Shown: positions 36,347 to 46,815 of the stretch, piece by piece | Numbering within the stretch: the stretch's first letter is position 1 | Layout: each line of letters opens with the position of its first letter | NCBI RefSeq assembly: GCF_003597395.2 | Contig: NC_133773.1 | Span: forward strand, 66,587,071-66,651,070 | Length of the DNA: 64,000 nucleotides | Direction of reading: 5' to 3' | Source: Chelonoidis abingdonii | Taxonomy: Eukaryota; Chordata; Testudines; Testudinidae | Notes under the pieces: generated by a model | The model's database searches: none | What the model was told of the DNA's origin: nothing | What the model saw: the letters and a program-made list of their open reading frames with translations, nothing else | Made by a program: the position numbers and the translations under genes

Positions 36347-36456
36347 CCGGCCGTCAGAGCTCAGTTGGAGCCCAGCCACCGCCGGGAGCAGACCTGCCAC
36401 AGGGAGCTCGAGACTGGGAACCCTCTAGGATCCAGGGCAGCCACCCTGACTGGCCA

Positions 36457-36747
36457 GAGCTTCCCTGCACCCGCTACCTGGAGGAGCTGCCGGAGCTTCC
36501 GCGCACCAGCTACCTGGAGGAGCTGCTGGAGCTTCCCCGCACCAGCTACCTGGAGGAGCTGCTGGAGCTTCCCCACGCCCGCTACCTGGAGGAGCTGCTG
36601 GAGCTTCCCCGCACCCTCTACTTGGAGGGGCTGCCGGAGCTTCCCCGTGCCTACTACCTGGAGGAGCCACTGGAGCCCCCCTGACCCTACTGTTACCCGG
36701 AGGAACCACCGGAGCAAGCCAGCCCCGACTTCCCAGAGGAACTACCG
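36457..36747 (+). repeat. 36-bp minisatellite, open as a 12-residue repeat
   Basis: Six clear 36-bp units (36457, 36493, 36529, 36565, 36601, 36637) are followed by a 39-bp and a diverged 36-bp unit. In the frame starting at 36457 each reads ELPRTSYLEELL or a close variant. That frame is open from 36331 to a TGA at 36682 (117 codons) but has no ATG. After the stop it stays open to a CAG|GTAGGT donor-like site at 36820. The unit length is divisible by three, so other frames on both strands are also open by default. Coding is therefore possible but unproven. Confidence 0.7.
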
Positions 36748-37059
36748 GATCTGCCACCCAGCCCTCGCTGCAAGGAGCCCATGTTGCTGGACTTCCCGGG
36801 GGGCAACCCCACAGACCAGGTAGGTCCTGAGGGGGAGGTCGGAAGTAGCCCGGGGGCAGCTGACTCCAGTCAGGCTGCAACCATATCCGAGCCTATGTCA
36901 GTGTGTTGCGGGCAGGATCCCCACTGACGCAGCAGCGGACCATCTGCCACTGTTAGGGCCCTGGGCTGGGAGGCAGTGGCGTGGGTGGGCCTGAGTCCCC
37001 CCTGCCACCCTACTTACGGGTGGCAGTCTCCCCCTCTCCCCGGTGCTCAGGCCTATGGG

Positions 37060-37380
37060 CCTGGGCTTATAGGTTGTGCGTTGCTCAGCCCTGAGCCAAA
37101 AGGGCCTGAGCTTTGTGACTCTGCATTTGGTGCCCTGCTCGAACTTAGGGCTGAGCCCCTTTAACTCTGTATTGTTGCTCTGCCCTGAAACAGAGGGCCT
37201 GAGCCCCTTTTGACTGGATTGTTGCTCAGCCCTGAAGCAGAGGCTCTGAGCCCCTTTTGACTCTGTATTGTTGCTCCGTCCTGAAGCAGAGGACTTGACC
37301 CCCTTTTTGACTCTGTAGTGTTGCTCTGCTCTGAACCCGGGGACCCGAGCCTTGTTGACTTTGTGTTTGTTGCCCCAGGA
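37060..37380 (+). repeat. 48-bp minisatellite in the LTR
   Basis: Six to seven units of about 48 bp built on 'cctgagccccttttgactc', 'tgtattgttgctctgccc' and 'tgaagcagaggg'. Clear unit starts are near 37153, 37201, 37249 and 37297, with diverged flanking units. Confidence 0.75.
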
Positions 37381-37485
37381 CCGGAGCCAGGGGGCCTGCC
37401 CGGCCAGAGAACGTGTAGCGAACCTGTTTGGCTCCCCTCCGCCCCTTGGAGTGGGTTGAGCCCTGGTTCCACACGTTCACAGATG

Positions 37486-38383
37486 CCATATCCAAAAATG
37501 AAAGTGACAGCAACAACAGTCATACTGCTGGTTAATGTCTTGTTGGCAAGACTCAAGCTCCCTGTTCAAGGGAGGAAGAATGGTCATAGAAAGAACAGAA
37601 TGTACCTTTGGCTTTTCCCTCTTTGAGGTCTCCCAGGCTTCCAGCTCCTCCCAGAAGCTTTTTTATTTTTGTTTTTAAATCTGGAATGATGAGCAGATAA
37701 TTGGCTGATTTGGGTGGAAACAACTGCTAGGTCTGTGGGACTACTGGTTTGGCTTCTGTGTAGGTGAGTGTCCTTTCCCTCCCTACTCACCAGCCAGCAT
37801 AGCTGAATTACTGCAAGGTGAGAAGTAAGCACTATAGCCTTGTATCATATTAGTTAAAAAAATGTCTATTATTAAATTGCTTACTTTATATTCCATGTAC
37901 CAGAATTCCTCCTGGAATAAAAGGGATTATGAACCATATTTTAAAGTGCTTTGGGATGAAAGATGCTAATAACCAGTTAGTATTATTATTTTTAATTGCA
38001 TAATCACATACTGCTTTTTCCACAGACCCCCTGCCTCATTCAGTGAACAAGTTGGAGGTACAAGAAGGCTGAATTAAGGTTGGACAGGCAGCCACAAAGC
38101 TGACAATTCCTAACTCTTGAGTGCTTGACTCTGCAACCTCAATAAATGTCTTTAAATGTAGTTTTAATATGAAAGTGTTAATAGACTTCATCATGACCGT
38201 GAGGGTACATTGAAGGAAGAGTTGATGATTTCATCATGGGAAACATCACAGGGAAGTGAAATAATACTTGTGACTTTATTTTTTTACTTTCCCAAGTTGT
38301 GCTTTGTTATGTGATACCACTCATGTAAATGTTATATTTTTGAAGTTTAGAATGATCAGGGAGAATATTAAAGCACAGCTAAT
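37486..38383. other. No gene; short MIR-like tail near 37915
   Basis: 'aaagtgctttgggatgaaag' with 'gctaata' and 'tattattattttt' at 37943-37995 matches the 3' tail of an old MIR/L2-type retroposon. The rest is unrecognised. Confidence 0.4.
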
Positions 38384-38515
38384 AAAATTTTCAAAAAAGC
38401 CCAAGTGGAATGAAATTCCATTGACTTTCAGTGACATTTGGGCTCCTAAGTGTCTAAGTTACTTTTAAAAATGAAACTTAGAGTTCTAAGTCACTTGAGC
38501 TTTTTTGAAAATTTT
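38384..38515. mobile_element. Hairpin MITE with 24-bp arms
   Basis: The arms 38384-38407 and 38492-38515 are reverse complements at 23 of 24 positions (AAAATTTTCAAAAAAGC outermost). The inner part keeps mirrored 'ctaagtg' and 'aagtcact' words. Non-coding. Confidence 0.7.
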
Positions 38516-39474
38516 ACCATCATCTTTCTAAACATTCATTTACTTATAAATAGGACGACTAATGAAAAAGGTTATCTCAGACTTTTTTCCTTTGTGACTA
38601 GGTTGCTGTCCAATTCATCTTCCTTACAGACCTTTTGTTAAAATGCGTAGCTGACTTGAAAAGATTGATTTAATATGGCCATTGTAGGCTTGGATGAGGA
38701 CTTAAGCCAATGAGGTTTTAAGTTTAGCAGTCACCAAATTAATAACTTTCCATAATGAGCAGCACTGATGTTTGGAACATGTAGTATATTATGTGAGCTT
38801 TGTTTTCCATTTGATGATATGCATGCAAAATGAACAAAACAAGCAAAATGTTTTCCTAACCTTCCCTGTTGAATTTTACATCAAGAATGAGAAGGGAAGA
38901 GAAAGTGGGCATGAGGGAAAACAGAATTATATTATCACTTCATTGGAAACAAGAGAGGTAGCCATTTGTGAATTCTGCTGACATAAGATGCACGAGAGAG
39001 CTTTATTTCATGGAAGAGCTGTTTTCTCCATTTACATTATCTGTGGCTTCACTAATCAGTACACAAGCAAGATTCTCATTTTGGAGTTTTTTAAATAAAC
39101 CTTTTAGTAAACAAGTGAACTTCTACGGTTCCCCGCCCCCCAAAAAATTGACAAAAGAAATAATTTACTGGGCCATATTCTTCCCTCAGAGTATACATAA
39201 AACTTCCATTGGATTAAATTTCTTGTAGCCACAGTGACTTTAGTAAGGTTGTGTGGGGTCCAAATCATGGCAGATTTTGTGTCATTATTTCTAGCATTTC
39301 AAGTAGTCAAATTTGTCCTAAAGGAAGAGATCCTTTTTCTGAAGAAATTGCTAATCTAGAAAGGCTATCAAATTTATATCTTCCTCAGCTCAGACACCAG
39401 TTCCAACCATTCTTACTATAATTCTTTGCACAGTTCTAGTCATTGCTCCCTACTAAGAATATTAAAACTTAAAG
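38516..39474. other. No gene seen
   Basis: AT-rich, nothing recognised. Confidence 0.45.
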
Positions 39475-39775
39475 AAAATTCAGAGAAATAGCAAGTAGAC
39501 CACTACAAGGGCTGGGCCACATGCCATATGCAAAAAGACTAGAAGGAGCTCAGTTTATGCAATCTGGAAAACAAGAGATTAGGGAGAACATAACACTGTA
39601 TAAATATCTTCAGGGAAATCATATCAAGGAAGGAATAGGAATATTCAAATTTTCTGAAGATGGTAAACCAAGAAGTAATGGCATCCAGCTAAAAATTGAA
39701 GCATTCAGATTAGTCTTTAGGAAAATATCCTGAGCAGTGTGAATGATTAGGCATTGAAATAGGTTACCGCTGAGA
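39475..39775 (+). mobile_element. Old CR1/L3-type LINE 3' fragment
   Basis: 'gctcagtttatgcaatctgg', 'aaatatcttcagggaaatca' and 'gtaatggcatccagctaaaa' follow the order of a CR1-type 3' region on the plus strand. The 70-codon frame at 39521 is residual. Confidence 0.55.
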
Positions 39776-39784
39776 ACAATGCGC

Positions 39785-40010
39785 TGTATTGGACATTAGG
39801 TATTTCTGAGTTCTAATCCTACTTCTTGTACGGATTTCCTAGTGTGTGCTTAGGCAAATCACTTAAACTCTCTCTCCATCAGTTTGCCTGTTAGTGAAAT
39901 TGGATAAAACTACATGCACTTTATGGGGCTGTTGTGAGAATTAATCAATGAATGTCTTCAGAGTACTTTGAAGATGGAAAGTGTATATAAATATTCACTA
40001 TTAATATTAA
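39785..40010 (+). repeat. MIR-type SINE
   Basis: A full-length-like MIR order is visible: 'gagttctaatcctacttc' B-box region, 'ttaggcaaatcacttaaact', 'catcagtttgcctgttagtg', 'ggctgttgtgagaattaatc' and a tail 'tatataaatattcactatta'. Old and diverged. Confidence 0.75.
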
Positions 40011-40572
40011 AGGCAATAGTTAAGGCAAAGATTTCTGAGATAAAACACTATTGGGAATGACATAGGGAAAATGTCCTGTACTGTTCATATTGTTAGTCTG
40101 TACTTCTGTCGCAGAAGAGGCATGAACTTAAAGGCCACAAGGACTTCCTCAGGATAATTACAGGTCATTAGACCTAGTTAATGTTTGAATTTTCACTGAC
40201 TCTTTTAAAACCCTACAATTCTGAGGCCCTTAGGGAAGTTTCTAAAAAGATGGTTACCCTGACATTGCATCTTAACTTCACCAGGAGATGGTTACCTGTA
40301 AGGGGTATAAAGGTTAGTTCACCTTCCATGCAGACTCAGTCCTTAACCTCAATTCTGTGATTACCAGTAGCCATTTTATTGCCATCCATGATGCTGGTTT
40401 TGTGATATAGACCCCATGCTAGTCATGATAAGACCACCATTTCATTACTAGAGCTAGACAGAGGAGGACAATTCTATTTTGTGACAACTTTCAAGATTTT
40501 GAAATTTGTTTTTGTTCTACATTGGAAAGAAGTCCAAACTTTTTGGATGTGTTAGAAGAGTGAAATTGTGTA
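40011..40572. other. No gene seen
   Basis: Nothing recognised. Confidence 0.45.
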
Positions 40573-40575
40573 TAA

Positions 40576-40808
40576 GGGTATATCTACCTAGCAAAAGAAG
40601 ACCGAAGACAGAGCGTCTCAAAGGCTGGATCAAGTGACTCAGGTTCCTGGAGCTAAAAATAGCAGTGTAGACATTTGAGCTTGGGCTGCAGCCTGGTCTC
40701 TGAAACCTGGAAGGCTCTCAGAGCTATTTTTAGCCCCATAGCATGAGCCCTGTGAATACAGGTTAGTTAACCAGGCTCTGCATTTTTTTTTTCTGCATAG
40801 GTGCACCC
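40576..40808. mobile_element. PIF/Harbinger-like MITE A of a three-element chain
   Basis: Ends GGGTATATCTACCTAG and CTATGCACCC-like (right end ...ATAGGTGCACCC) are imperfect inverted repeats. TAA flanks both sides (40573-40575 and 40809-40811). The interior has mirrored halves around 'gctgcagcctggtctctgaa'. The right TAA is shared with the next element. Confidence 0.7.
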
Positions 40809-41826
40809 TAAGGCCTTGGCTACACTTGCAAGTTGCAGCGCTGGTGAGGGGGTTACAGCGCTGCAACTTACTCGGTGTCCACACTTACAAAGCTCATTTT
40901 TTTAATAGTGACCCTGGATACTGCATCCATCAGCGCAACTTCTGAAAACTACGAACTTACGAAAAACCAAGGTTAAAGTAAGGAGGAAGTGGTGAAGCAG
41001 CTATGAATCTGTTATTCCCAAGATAATAAAAAGTTTGCAAGGACTGCTGAGGGGATAAAAGTGTTTTATATTGCTTAGGTGCAATAAAGGAACAGTGTCT
41101 GCCTTAGATGTAGGAAATGTTGCTGCCTTCTAATGTTGAGGAAAATATATGTTGCTTTCCTATGGTGATATTTTATTGGCATCAATCATTGTGGTTACTG
41201 CTTTAATGCATTCCTATTATTGATGCCACTAAAGCTCATGCAATTTGCATTATGCTAGCCTTTGTGGCAGTCAGTGTTCGCACTACCGTGTTCCTGCCTC
41301 TATCCTCATTTTCCCAAGTCCTCAACCCTGATTGGGCCCCCTGTTTTCTCAAAACACCATCTCTCAACAGGCTATTCCTGTATTCTTACCAGCCGCACAG
41401 CTGCGCCCCAACACCCAATACGTTACACAGCTAACACCCTTGAGAGAATCACGACCCTTACCCCTATCTGCACTCAACGCCTTTTCATCTACCACCTTGC
41501 AGCATATTAATCACTCTGTGAAAGTGCAGCCAGGCTATTGCACTAACCACTCTAAGACGTTTGAAGGACATATTCTCATAACCTCTGACTTTACTGGCTC
41601 ATCACTCCTTACTCTGCCTCGTTCCTTGTTTTATGTCTGTATTTTATATAAACGGATTTTCTTGTCTAGTTTTCAAACAGTTTTTATATATACAGAAATG
41701 ATGTAACAACGTACCACGAAATGTGAAAAATAGCACTGCAAAATCAATTTGCAATCATCCTGCACTTCCTTCATTCTATGGATAGCATGACCCAACATTT
41801 CATACTGTCTGGCTTCTTTTTCAGCC

Positions 41827-42971
41827 TCAAATTTGTCTTCTTAATGGAACATTCCTATCTTTATGAATGCACTGTGCTGGCCTCTTAGTAGCCTGCTCTC
41901 TGGCGATGCTAATTCCAGCCTCCAGGCGTTGGAACTCGAGGTCCATTTCATCACTGAAGGTTTTCACCCTTCCCTTCACAATATTATGGAGGAATACAAG
42001 CATAGGCGTTAAAATCGGCTGGCTGCTGCGTTTCCCCACGTCTAGCTTCCATAGTAGACTTCTCCATCTCCCTTTAACGGCCAAAAGCACACTTCTCCAG
42101 TCATTCTGGACACAGCTCAGCTGTAGCTGAAACTGTCTTCTCCTGTTCAAGCTTCCCTGTATACCGGTTCATGAGCCAGGCTATTAACGGGTAAGCGGGG
42201 GCTCCAAGGATCAACAAATGGGCATTTCGACGTCCCCACTGTGTGATCTTCTGGTCTGGGGAAAACAGGTCCCTTGCCTGCAGCGTTCCTGAAGCATTAC
42301 CCACTGTTCCGAAAAGATTGCGTGCATCATGCACTTATCCAAGGCCACCCTTTGTAAATGTCAGTGAACGCCCTCACGGTGATCCACAACTCGCCTGGAA
42401 CAGCCATAGAGAGAATTACCCCTTTCCGATTATAACGTACTTGGTGCAGGTGGCGTGGTGGCCAGAAAAGGTATATATCCGTTCCCATCTATTGCCCCTC
42501 CAAGTTTAGGGAAAACCCATTGTGCAAAGCCATCCAGAATGTCCTGCCACGTTCCCCCAGATCATGTTTCTTCTTAGCAGGATGCGATTAATGGCAGTGC
42601 AAATTGTGCATTCACCATTATTCCAACGGTCCACTTTCCCATCTCCAACTGGTGTGATTGCGACCTTTTTTTTTGAATTTCATGGTAAGCTTTTACTGGA
42701 CGTTGCCACCTTCCAGACTGCATACCCACTGCTTCTCCACTGGACAGGCAGCTCTCAGTTCGTGTCCTTCGCGTCTGCAGGTTGGTTGGCGAGTCAAAGC
42801 ACTGCAGTCCCATGAGAGTGGCTTTTCTTTCTCGAAAGTTCTGCACCACTTCTCGTCCATCCCAGGACTCTCCTGACGATTGATGATCCACCACTTCATG
42901 TGCTTTGTTTTCTCGAGCCAAATGGCGGCGTTTCCCCACGTGCGCTTGAGCCCACGTCCGTTACTTTTCAT
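41827..42971 (-). pseudogene. HARBI1-like DDE transposase, frameshifted
   Basis: Minus-strand pieces in at least three frames follow the order of a Harbinger transposase (DDE_Tnp_4 type, usually about 350 residues; this region could hold about 380). From the N-terminus: a CPVEKQWVCSL segment (near 42730-42770), KWTVGIMVNAQFA (near 42590-42640), GGAIDG with the first catalytic Asp (near 42490-42510), MHDARNLFG (near 42310-42334), GAPAYPLIAWLMNRYTG (near 42155-42210; the family usually has Asp where Ala stands in GAP) and VKGRWRSLLWKLDVGK with VFLHNIVKG near the C-terminus (about 41980-42080). The second position of the 'GDxAYPL' motif is lost, so one catalytic Asp is probably missing. Intact relatives cut and paste the transposon with help from the Myb-like partner. 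Confidence 0.85.
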
Positions 42972-43165
42972 TCCTCGCCGACAGGTCTGCGTCCGCTAGC
43001 ATCTAGTTGTGAGTCTTGCGTCGCATGCCCGTAATCTATTTCATCATCTGCGAAGCTCTTCACTGTCACTTTGAGCTCGCTATAAGAATTATCTAACTGC
43101 CTAGAGTCTGATGTGCTGGCAACATTCATCAGCAATAGCTCTCTCTCAGCGCTCGGGCTCCATTT

Positions 43166-43358
43166 NNNNNNNNNNNNNNNNNNNNNNNNNNNNNNNNNNN
43201 NNNNNNNNNNNNNNNNNNNNNNNNNNNNNNNNNNNNNNNNNNNNNNNNNNNNNNNNNNNNNNNNNNNNNNNNNNNNNNNNNNNNNNNNNNNNNNNNNNNN
43301 NNNNNNNNNNNNNNNNNNNNNNNNNNNNNNNNNNNNNNNNNNNNNNNNNNNNNNNNNN
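43166..43358. other. Assembly gap (193 N)
   Basis: A run of N inside the Harbinger element. The right edge abuts a perfect 12-bp hairpin (43359-43370 with 43381-43392), which may have hindered sequencing. Frames drawn across the Ns are artefacts. Confidence 0.98.
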
Positions 43359-43649
43359 GCCAGCGCTGCAACTCCCTGTCTGCAGCGCTGGCTGTACTCC
43401 TGGTCTGCTACAGGTGTAGCGAATCCAGCGCTGGTGATGCAGCGCTGCTCATCAGGTGTGGACACTCACCAGCACTGTAATTGGCCTCCAGGGTATTAGT
43501 AGGTATCCCAGCATACCTTTTCAGCCTCTCTGGTCATCGTTTCGCACTCCACTGCCCTGGGTCAGGTGACCCGCCCTTTAAATGCCCTGGAATTTTAAAA
43601 TCCCCTTCCTGTTTTGCTCAGCGAGGCGGGAGTGCAATCAATCATGACC

Positions 43650-44147
43650 ATGCCTCCACGCCCCAAACGAGCCCAGCATGGAGCACTGCTGAGCTCAGGA
43701 TCTCATCAGTGTTTGGAGTGAGGAAGCTGTGCAGGCCACAGCTGCACTCCAGCCGTAGAAATTATGATACCTACGGCCAGATATCAAAGTCAATGCAATA
43801 CAGGCTATGACCACGACGCGGTGCAGTGAGGATTAAGGTAAAAGAGCTGCGGAGTGCCTACTGCAAAGCACGTGAGGGAAACCTCCCTCAGGTGCTGCCC
43901 CACGACTTGCCATTTTACAAGGAGCTGGATGCGATACTTGGATGTAACCCACTGGCAACCGCAGGATCACGATGGACAGTTCTGAGCCTGGAGAGAGGGG
44001 AGGGTGTAGAGGAACCCGAGAGGAGGCTACTGAGGTTTGGAGACTCCGAGGTCATGCAGCCAGGAGCTATTTTCCAGCCATGAAGAAGCTAGCCAGTGCA
44101 GCCGCTGGGACTTGGTAGTGAGGAACCAGCAGAGGAGCCTGTTCCCG
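43650..44147 (+). pseudogene. Harbinger Myb/SANT-like DNA-binding protein, frameshifted
   Basis: Starts at ATG 43650 (MPPRPKRAQ). It then shifts frame to HSSRRNYDTYGQISKSM (about 43747-43795), reads YDHDAVQ in another frame, and continues as RIKVKELRSAYCKAREGN (from 43829) and LPFYKELDAILGCN (about 43905-43950). This is the trihelix/Myb-like order seen in Harbinger second proteins, which bind transposon ends and partner the transposase. The Trp of the first helix seems lost (TGG is read out of frame). At least two single-base indels separate the parts. A SQELFSSHEEASQCS segment follows, then a CCCG|GTAAGAAG donor-like site at 44148, so the gene may have continued in another exon. It diverges from the transposase. 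Confidence 0.8.
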
Positions 44148-44612
44148 GTAAGAAGCTTTTATTATAAGGATGGAAATCTTTTGGGAGGAGGGGGCTATGG
44201 CTGCCTGCAAGCATGCCTAGATGTAATAGCCCATTGATTGGTCTATGATGTCGCGGTAATCTGCCTCTGTAATCTCTTCAAAAGTTTCAGCCAGAGTTGT
44301 GCAATGCGCTTCCTCTTACTGAAATCACGCGGCAGACTCACAATGGCACCAAACGGCTGAAAAGGGAAGCGAGGCACCACGGGTCGTTGGAACAGGAAGC
44401 GGAATGACCTGCACCCTTCCGTCCCCTTCCCACAACCCACAGCGCCAAAATGGGACGAGGTGCTCTGTGGGATAGCCGCCCACAATGCACCACTCACAAC
44501 AGCGCTGCAAATGCTTCAAATGTGGACACACTGCAGCGCTGGCCCTACACAGCTGTACGACCACAGCTGTAACTACCAGCGCTGCAAAAATGTAAGTGTA
44601 GCCATACCCTAA

Positions 44613-44901
44613 AGATATGTTTTACACAGTAAAAAGAAACCTGAGGCAGTGAGTTTCAGAGCCTGGGTCTACAGACTTGAGCTTATGGGGCTCGTGCCAA
44701 AAGGAGAAATGTAGACAATAGGCTCAGGCTTGTGTTCAGGCTCTGAAGCCCAGTGATGAGGCTTGGCTTCAGAGCCTAAGTTCCACCACGAGCCCTGACA
44801 TTTACGTAGCTATTTTCATCTCCGTAGCTCAAGCCTGAGTCTGTAAACCCGGGCTCTGAGATTCACTGACTTGGGTTTCTGCTTGCCAAGTAGACATAGC
44901 C
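44613..44901. mobile_element. PIF/Harbinger-like MITE B of the chain
   Basis: Long inverted ends of about 70 bp. The left arm starts AGATATGTTTTACACAG and continues to 'cagagcctgggtctacagac'. The right arm read backwards starts GGCTATGTCTACTTGGCAAG and continues to 'cagagcccgggtttacagac'. The flanks are TAA (44610-44612) and TAG (44902-44904). Confidence 0.75.
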
Positions 44902-44904
44902 TAG

Positions 44905-46015
44905 ATGTCCACTTTCAGACCAGTTCAGGTTTCTCATTCTCTCATCAAAGGTGACTACAGAGTTCATCTTGGACCTTAGAAATTTTCCTGTCCAAAACAT
45001 CATCAACATTAATATGTAAGGCCTCCTAGACTGGAACTAGCAATCAAGGCGTTGGAAAAATCCATAACATCTAAATCATCCAGTCTTCGGATGTGTAAGA
45101 GGATATGATTCAAATTTGTGAGGACATGATTCATTGTTACAGTGGTGTCAATTTACCAAATGTTTAGTTACACTATTCACTTATAAATGTTCCTTTTAAG
45201 AAGGCCTTTAGAGATGCGGCATCTTATTTTCATTTCAGTCCTGGGGGACAACAAGAAATGTATGTATAATGACTATCAGTTACATCTACCTAATGAATTC
45301 ACATTGCTTATAAATGAAAATTGTGTATCAAATGTGAAAACATTCAGTAGATTAACAATTTGTAAAAGCACGGACAGGTCCTACACACAGTAATATAGTT
45401 CAGTTTTAAAAGCAGTAATTTCAGGAGATGCTTTTTAATTCTACTCCTCTTGGACAAGGTAGGAAATAGCAACCTGCCTGCCTGGGATAATTGGGTAATA
45501 TAATATATTACTAGATTACAAAAAGATACTGGTGAAATAACCCATTTCTCTAGATTAATCTGAGTTGTTTAGTGTCCTCCGTCTTCCTGCATTTAGATTA
45601 GGTGTTCATTACCAATCTAATTCTTTTTTTATGTGCATTGGTTTTTTTTTTAAAGCACAGTTTGCTCTAAACAGTTTAAATAATGGTAGTTTTGTAAAGT
45701 TTTGAATAGTTTTTCAAATGCCTTGAATTTTAACGTTGTGCCTCAGATTTTATTGCAGAATGTGCAGCTTGTAGCAAGATGTAACCTCAGCTCCTTCTAA
45801 CTCGATGAAATATTTTGGTATGGAAGTAAGAGATAAAAAGGGTTTAATGCCACATTTCTGCTCCCCTGATCTTGGTGCCATCCCCTAAATTATGCCAGTT
45901 GGTAATAGTTACTAAAGGCTATTATGCTAGCCAGGAGTCATCTAGAGTCAATATTCCCCTTGCTTCATACCAGGCCCTTACTTTTCCTCTGTGCCAGTTT
46001 CTACAAAGGGAGATG
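44905..46015. other. No gene seen
   Basis: AT-rich unique sequence. Confidence 0.45.
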
Positions 46016-46023
46016 ATGTAGAG

Positions 46024-46807
46024 CAGTGTTTTTCAATCCATGGATGGTAACCCAGTACTGGATTGCAGCATGTAAGGTGCTGGCTCACCTTGTTCTGGTC
46101 AGCACCACCAACCGGGACGTTGTAAGTCCTGTCAGTGGTGCTGCCAAGCTAAGACATCCTAGTGCCTACCTGCTCCAACACCGCTCTGTATCCTGTAAGT
46201 GGCCAGCAGCAATCCGGCTTCTAGGCAGTGGGACAGCGGGGCTCCATGTGCTCCCCTGTGCCCCGACCACCAGCTCTGGACTCCCATTGGCCAGTTGCCA
46301 GCCAATGGGAACTGGAGGGGGCAGTGCCTACAGGTGACAGTCATGCAGAGCTGCTTGTGTGCCTCCGCCTAGGAGCCAGACCTTGTTCTGGCTACTTCTG
46401 CAGTGCAGCACAGTCCAAAGTGCACCCCTGCTGTGCCCCTGAGCCACTGGGAGTAAATCCATGCCCATGCCTCAATCCCTTGGCCCAACCCTAATCCCCC
46501 CCAAACCTTGAGCTCTTCCTTCACCCCAAACCCCTCAGCCCTAGCCCTGACACCCTCCCACAGCTCAACCCCCTGCCCCAGCCCTGAGCTCCCCACAACC
46601 AGGAATCCTTTCCTGCCCCCAAACCCTTCATTCCTGCCCCCAGCCCAGAGCCTGCACCCCCAGCCCAGAGCCTTGATCCCCTTCTGCACTCAAACCCTCT
46701 GCCCCAGTCCTGAGCCCCATCCACACCCCAGGCCCCACATCCCCGGCTCCGTTGGGTTGCGTGCATCAACAATTTTCTTCAACTGGGTCCTCAGTTTGAA
46801 AATCACT
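46024..46807. mobile_element. hAT element with 8-bp TSD, C-rich body
   Basis: Left end CAGTGTTTTTCAATCC and right end TTTGAAAATCACT are hAT-type inverted ends. The target duplication ATGTAGAG is exact on both sides (46016-46023 and 46808-46815). The body 46480-46745 is C-rich on the plus strand ('ccccagccctgagctcccc' type words) and G-rich on the minus. No transposase is present, so it is non-autonomous. Confidence 0.85.
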
Positions 46808-46815
46808 ATGTAGAG

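Larger units (their letters stand above)
36217..37481 (+). mobile_element. GC-rich solo LTR (gypsy-like) with two minisatellites
   Basis: Starts TGTAGCGAGTC, ends CACGTTCACA, and is bracketed by an exact 4-bp duplication GATG (36213-36216 and 37482-37485). These ends and the internal order match turtle gypsy-type LTRs that I recognise. Inside are a weak TATA-like TACAAAAG (36339-36346), a 36-bp tandem array (36457-36747), a CAG|GTAGGT donor-like site (36820) and a 48-bp array (37060-37380). The last 69 bp open with a copy of the LTR's own start (TGTAGCGAACC at 37413). No internal retroelement genes remain. Confidence 0.7.
40812..44609. mobile_element. PIF/Harbinger transposon, 3.8 kb, two-gene, decayed
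   Basis: Left end GGCCTTGGCTACACTTGC and right end GTAAGTGTAGCCATACCC are inverted repeats. TAA triplets (40809-40811 and 44610-44612) give the TWA target duplication of PIF/Harbinger. Subterminal hairpins are built from CAGCGCTG: 40831-40843 pairs with 40856-40868, and 44532-44542 with 44576-44586. Inside are a HARBI1-like transposase (minus) and a Myb/SANT-like gene (plus), diverging from a central region that contains a 193-base assembly gap. Both genes carry frameshifts, so this copy is not autonomous today. Confidence 0.85.

Noticed and set aside
36299..36823. 174-codon plus-strand frame and 151-codon minus-strand frame as host genes
   Set aside because: Both lie in the 36-bp array of an LTR. 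Repeat units divisible by three keep several frames open at once.
36240..36850. CpG-rich stretch as a host gene promoter
   Set aside because: It lies wholly inside an LTR with its own target duplication, and no downstream host exon is seen.
37060..37380. CRISPR-like array
   Set aside because: Head-to-tail minisatellite without unique spacers, in vertebrate DNA.
42968..43499. Frames running through the N block
   Set aside because: The middle is unknown sequence.
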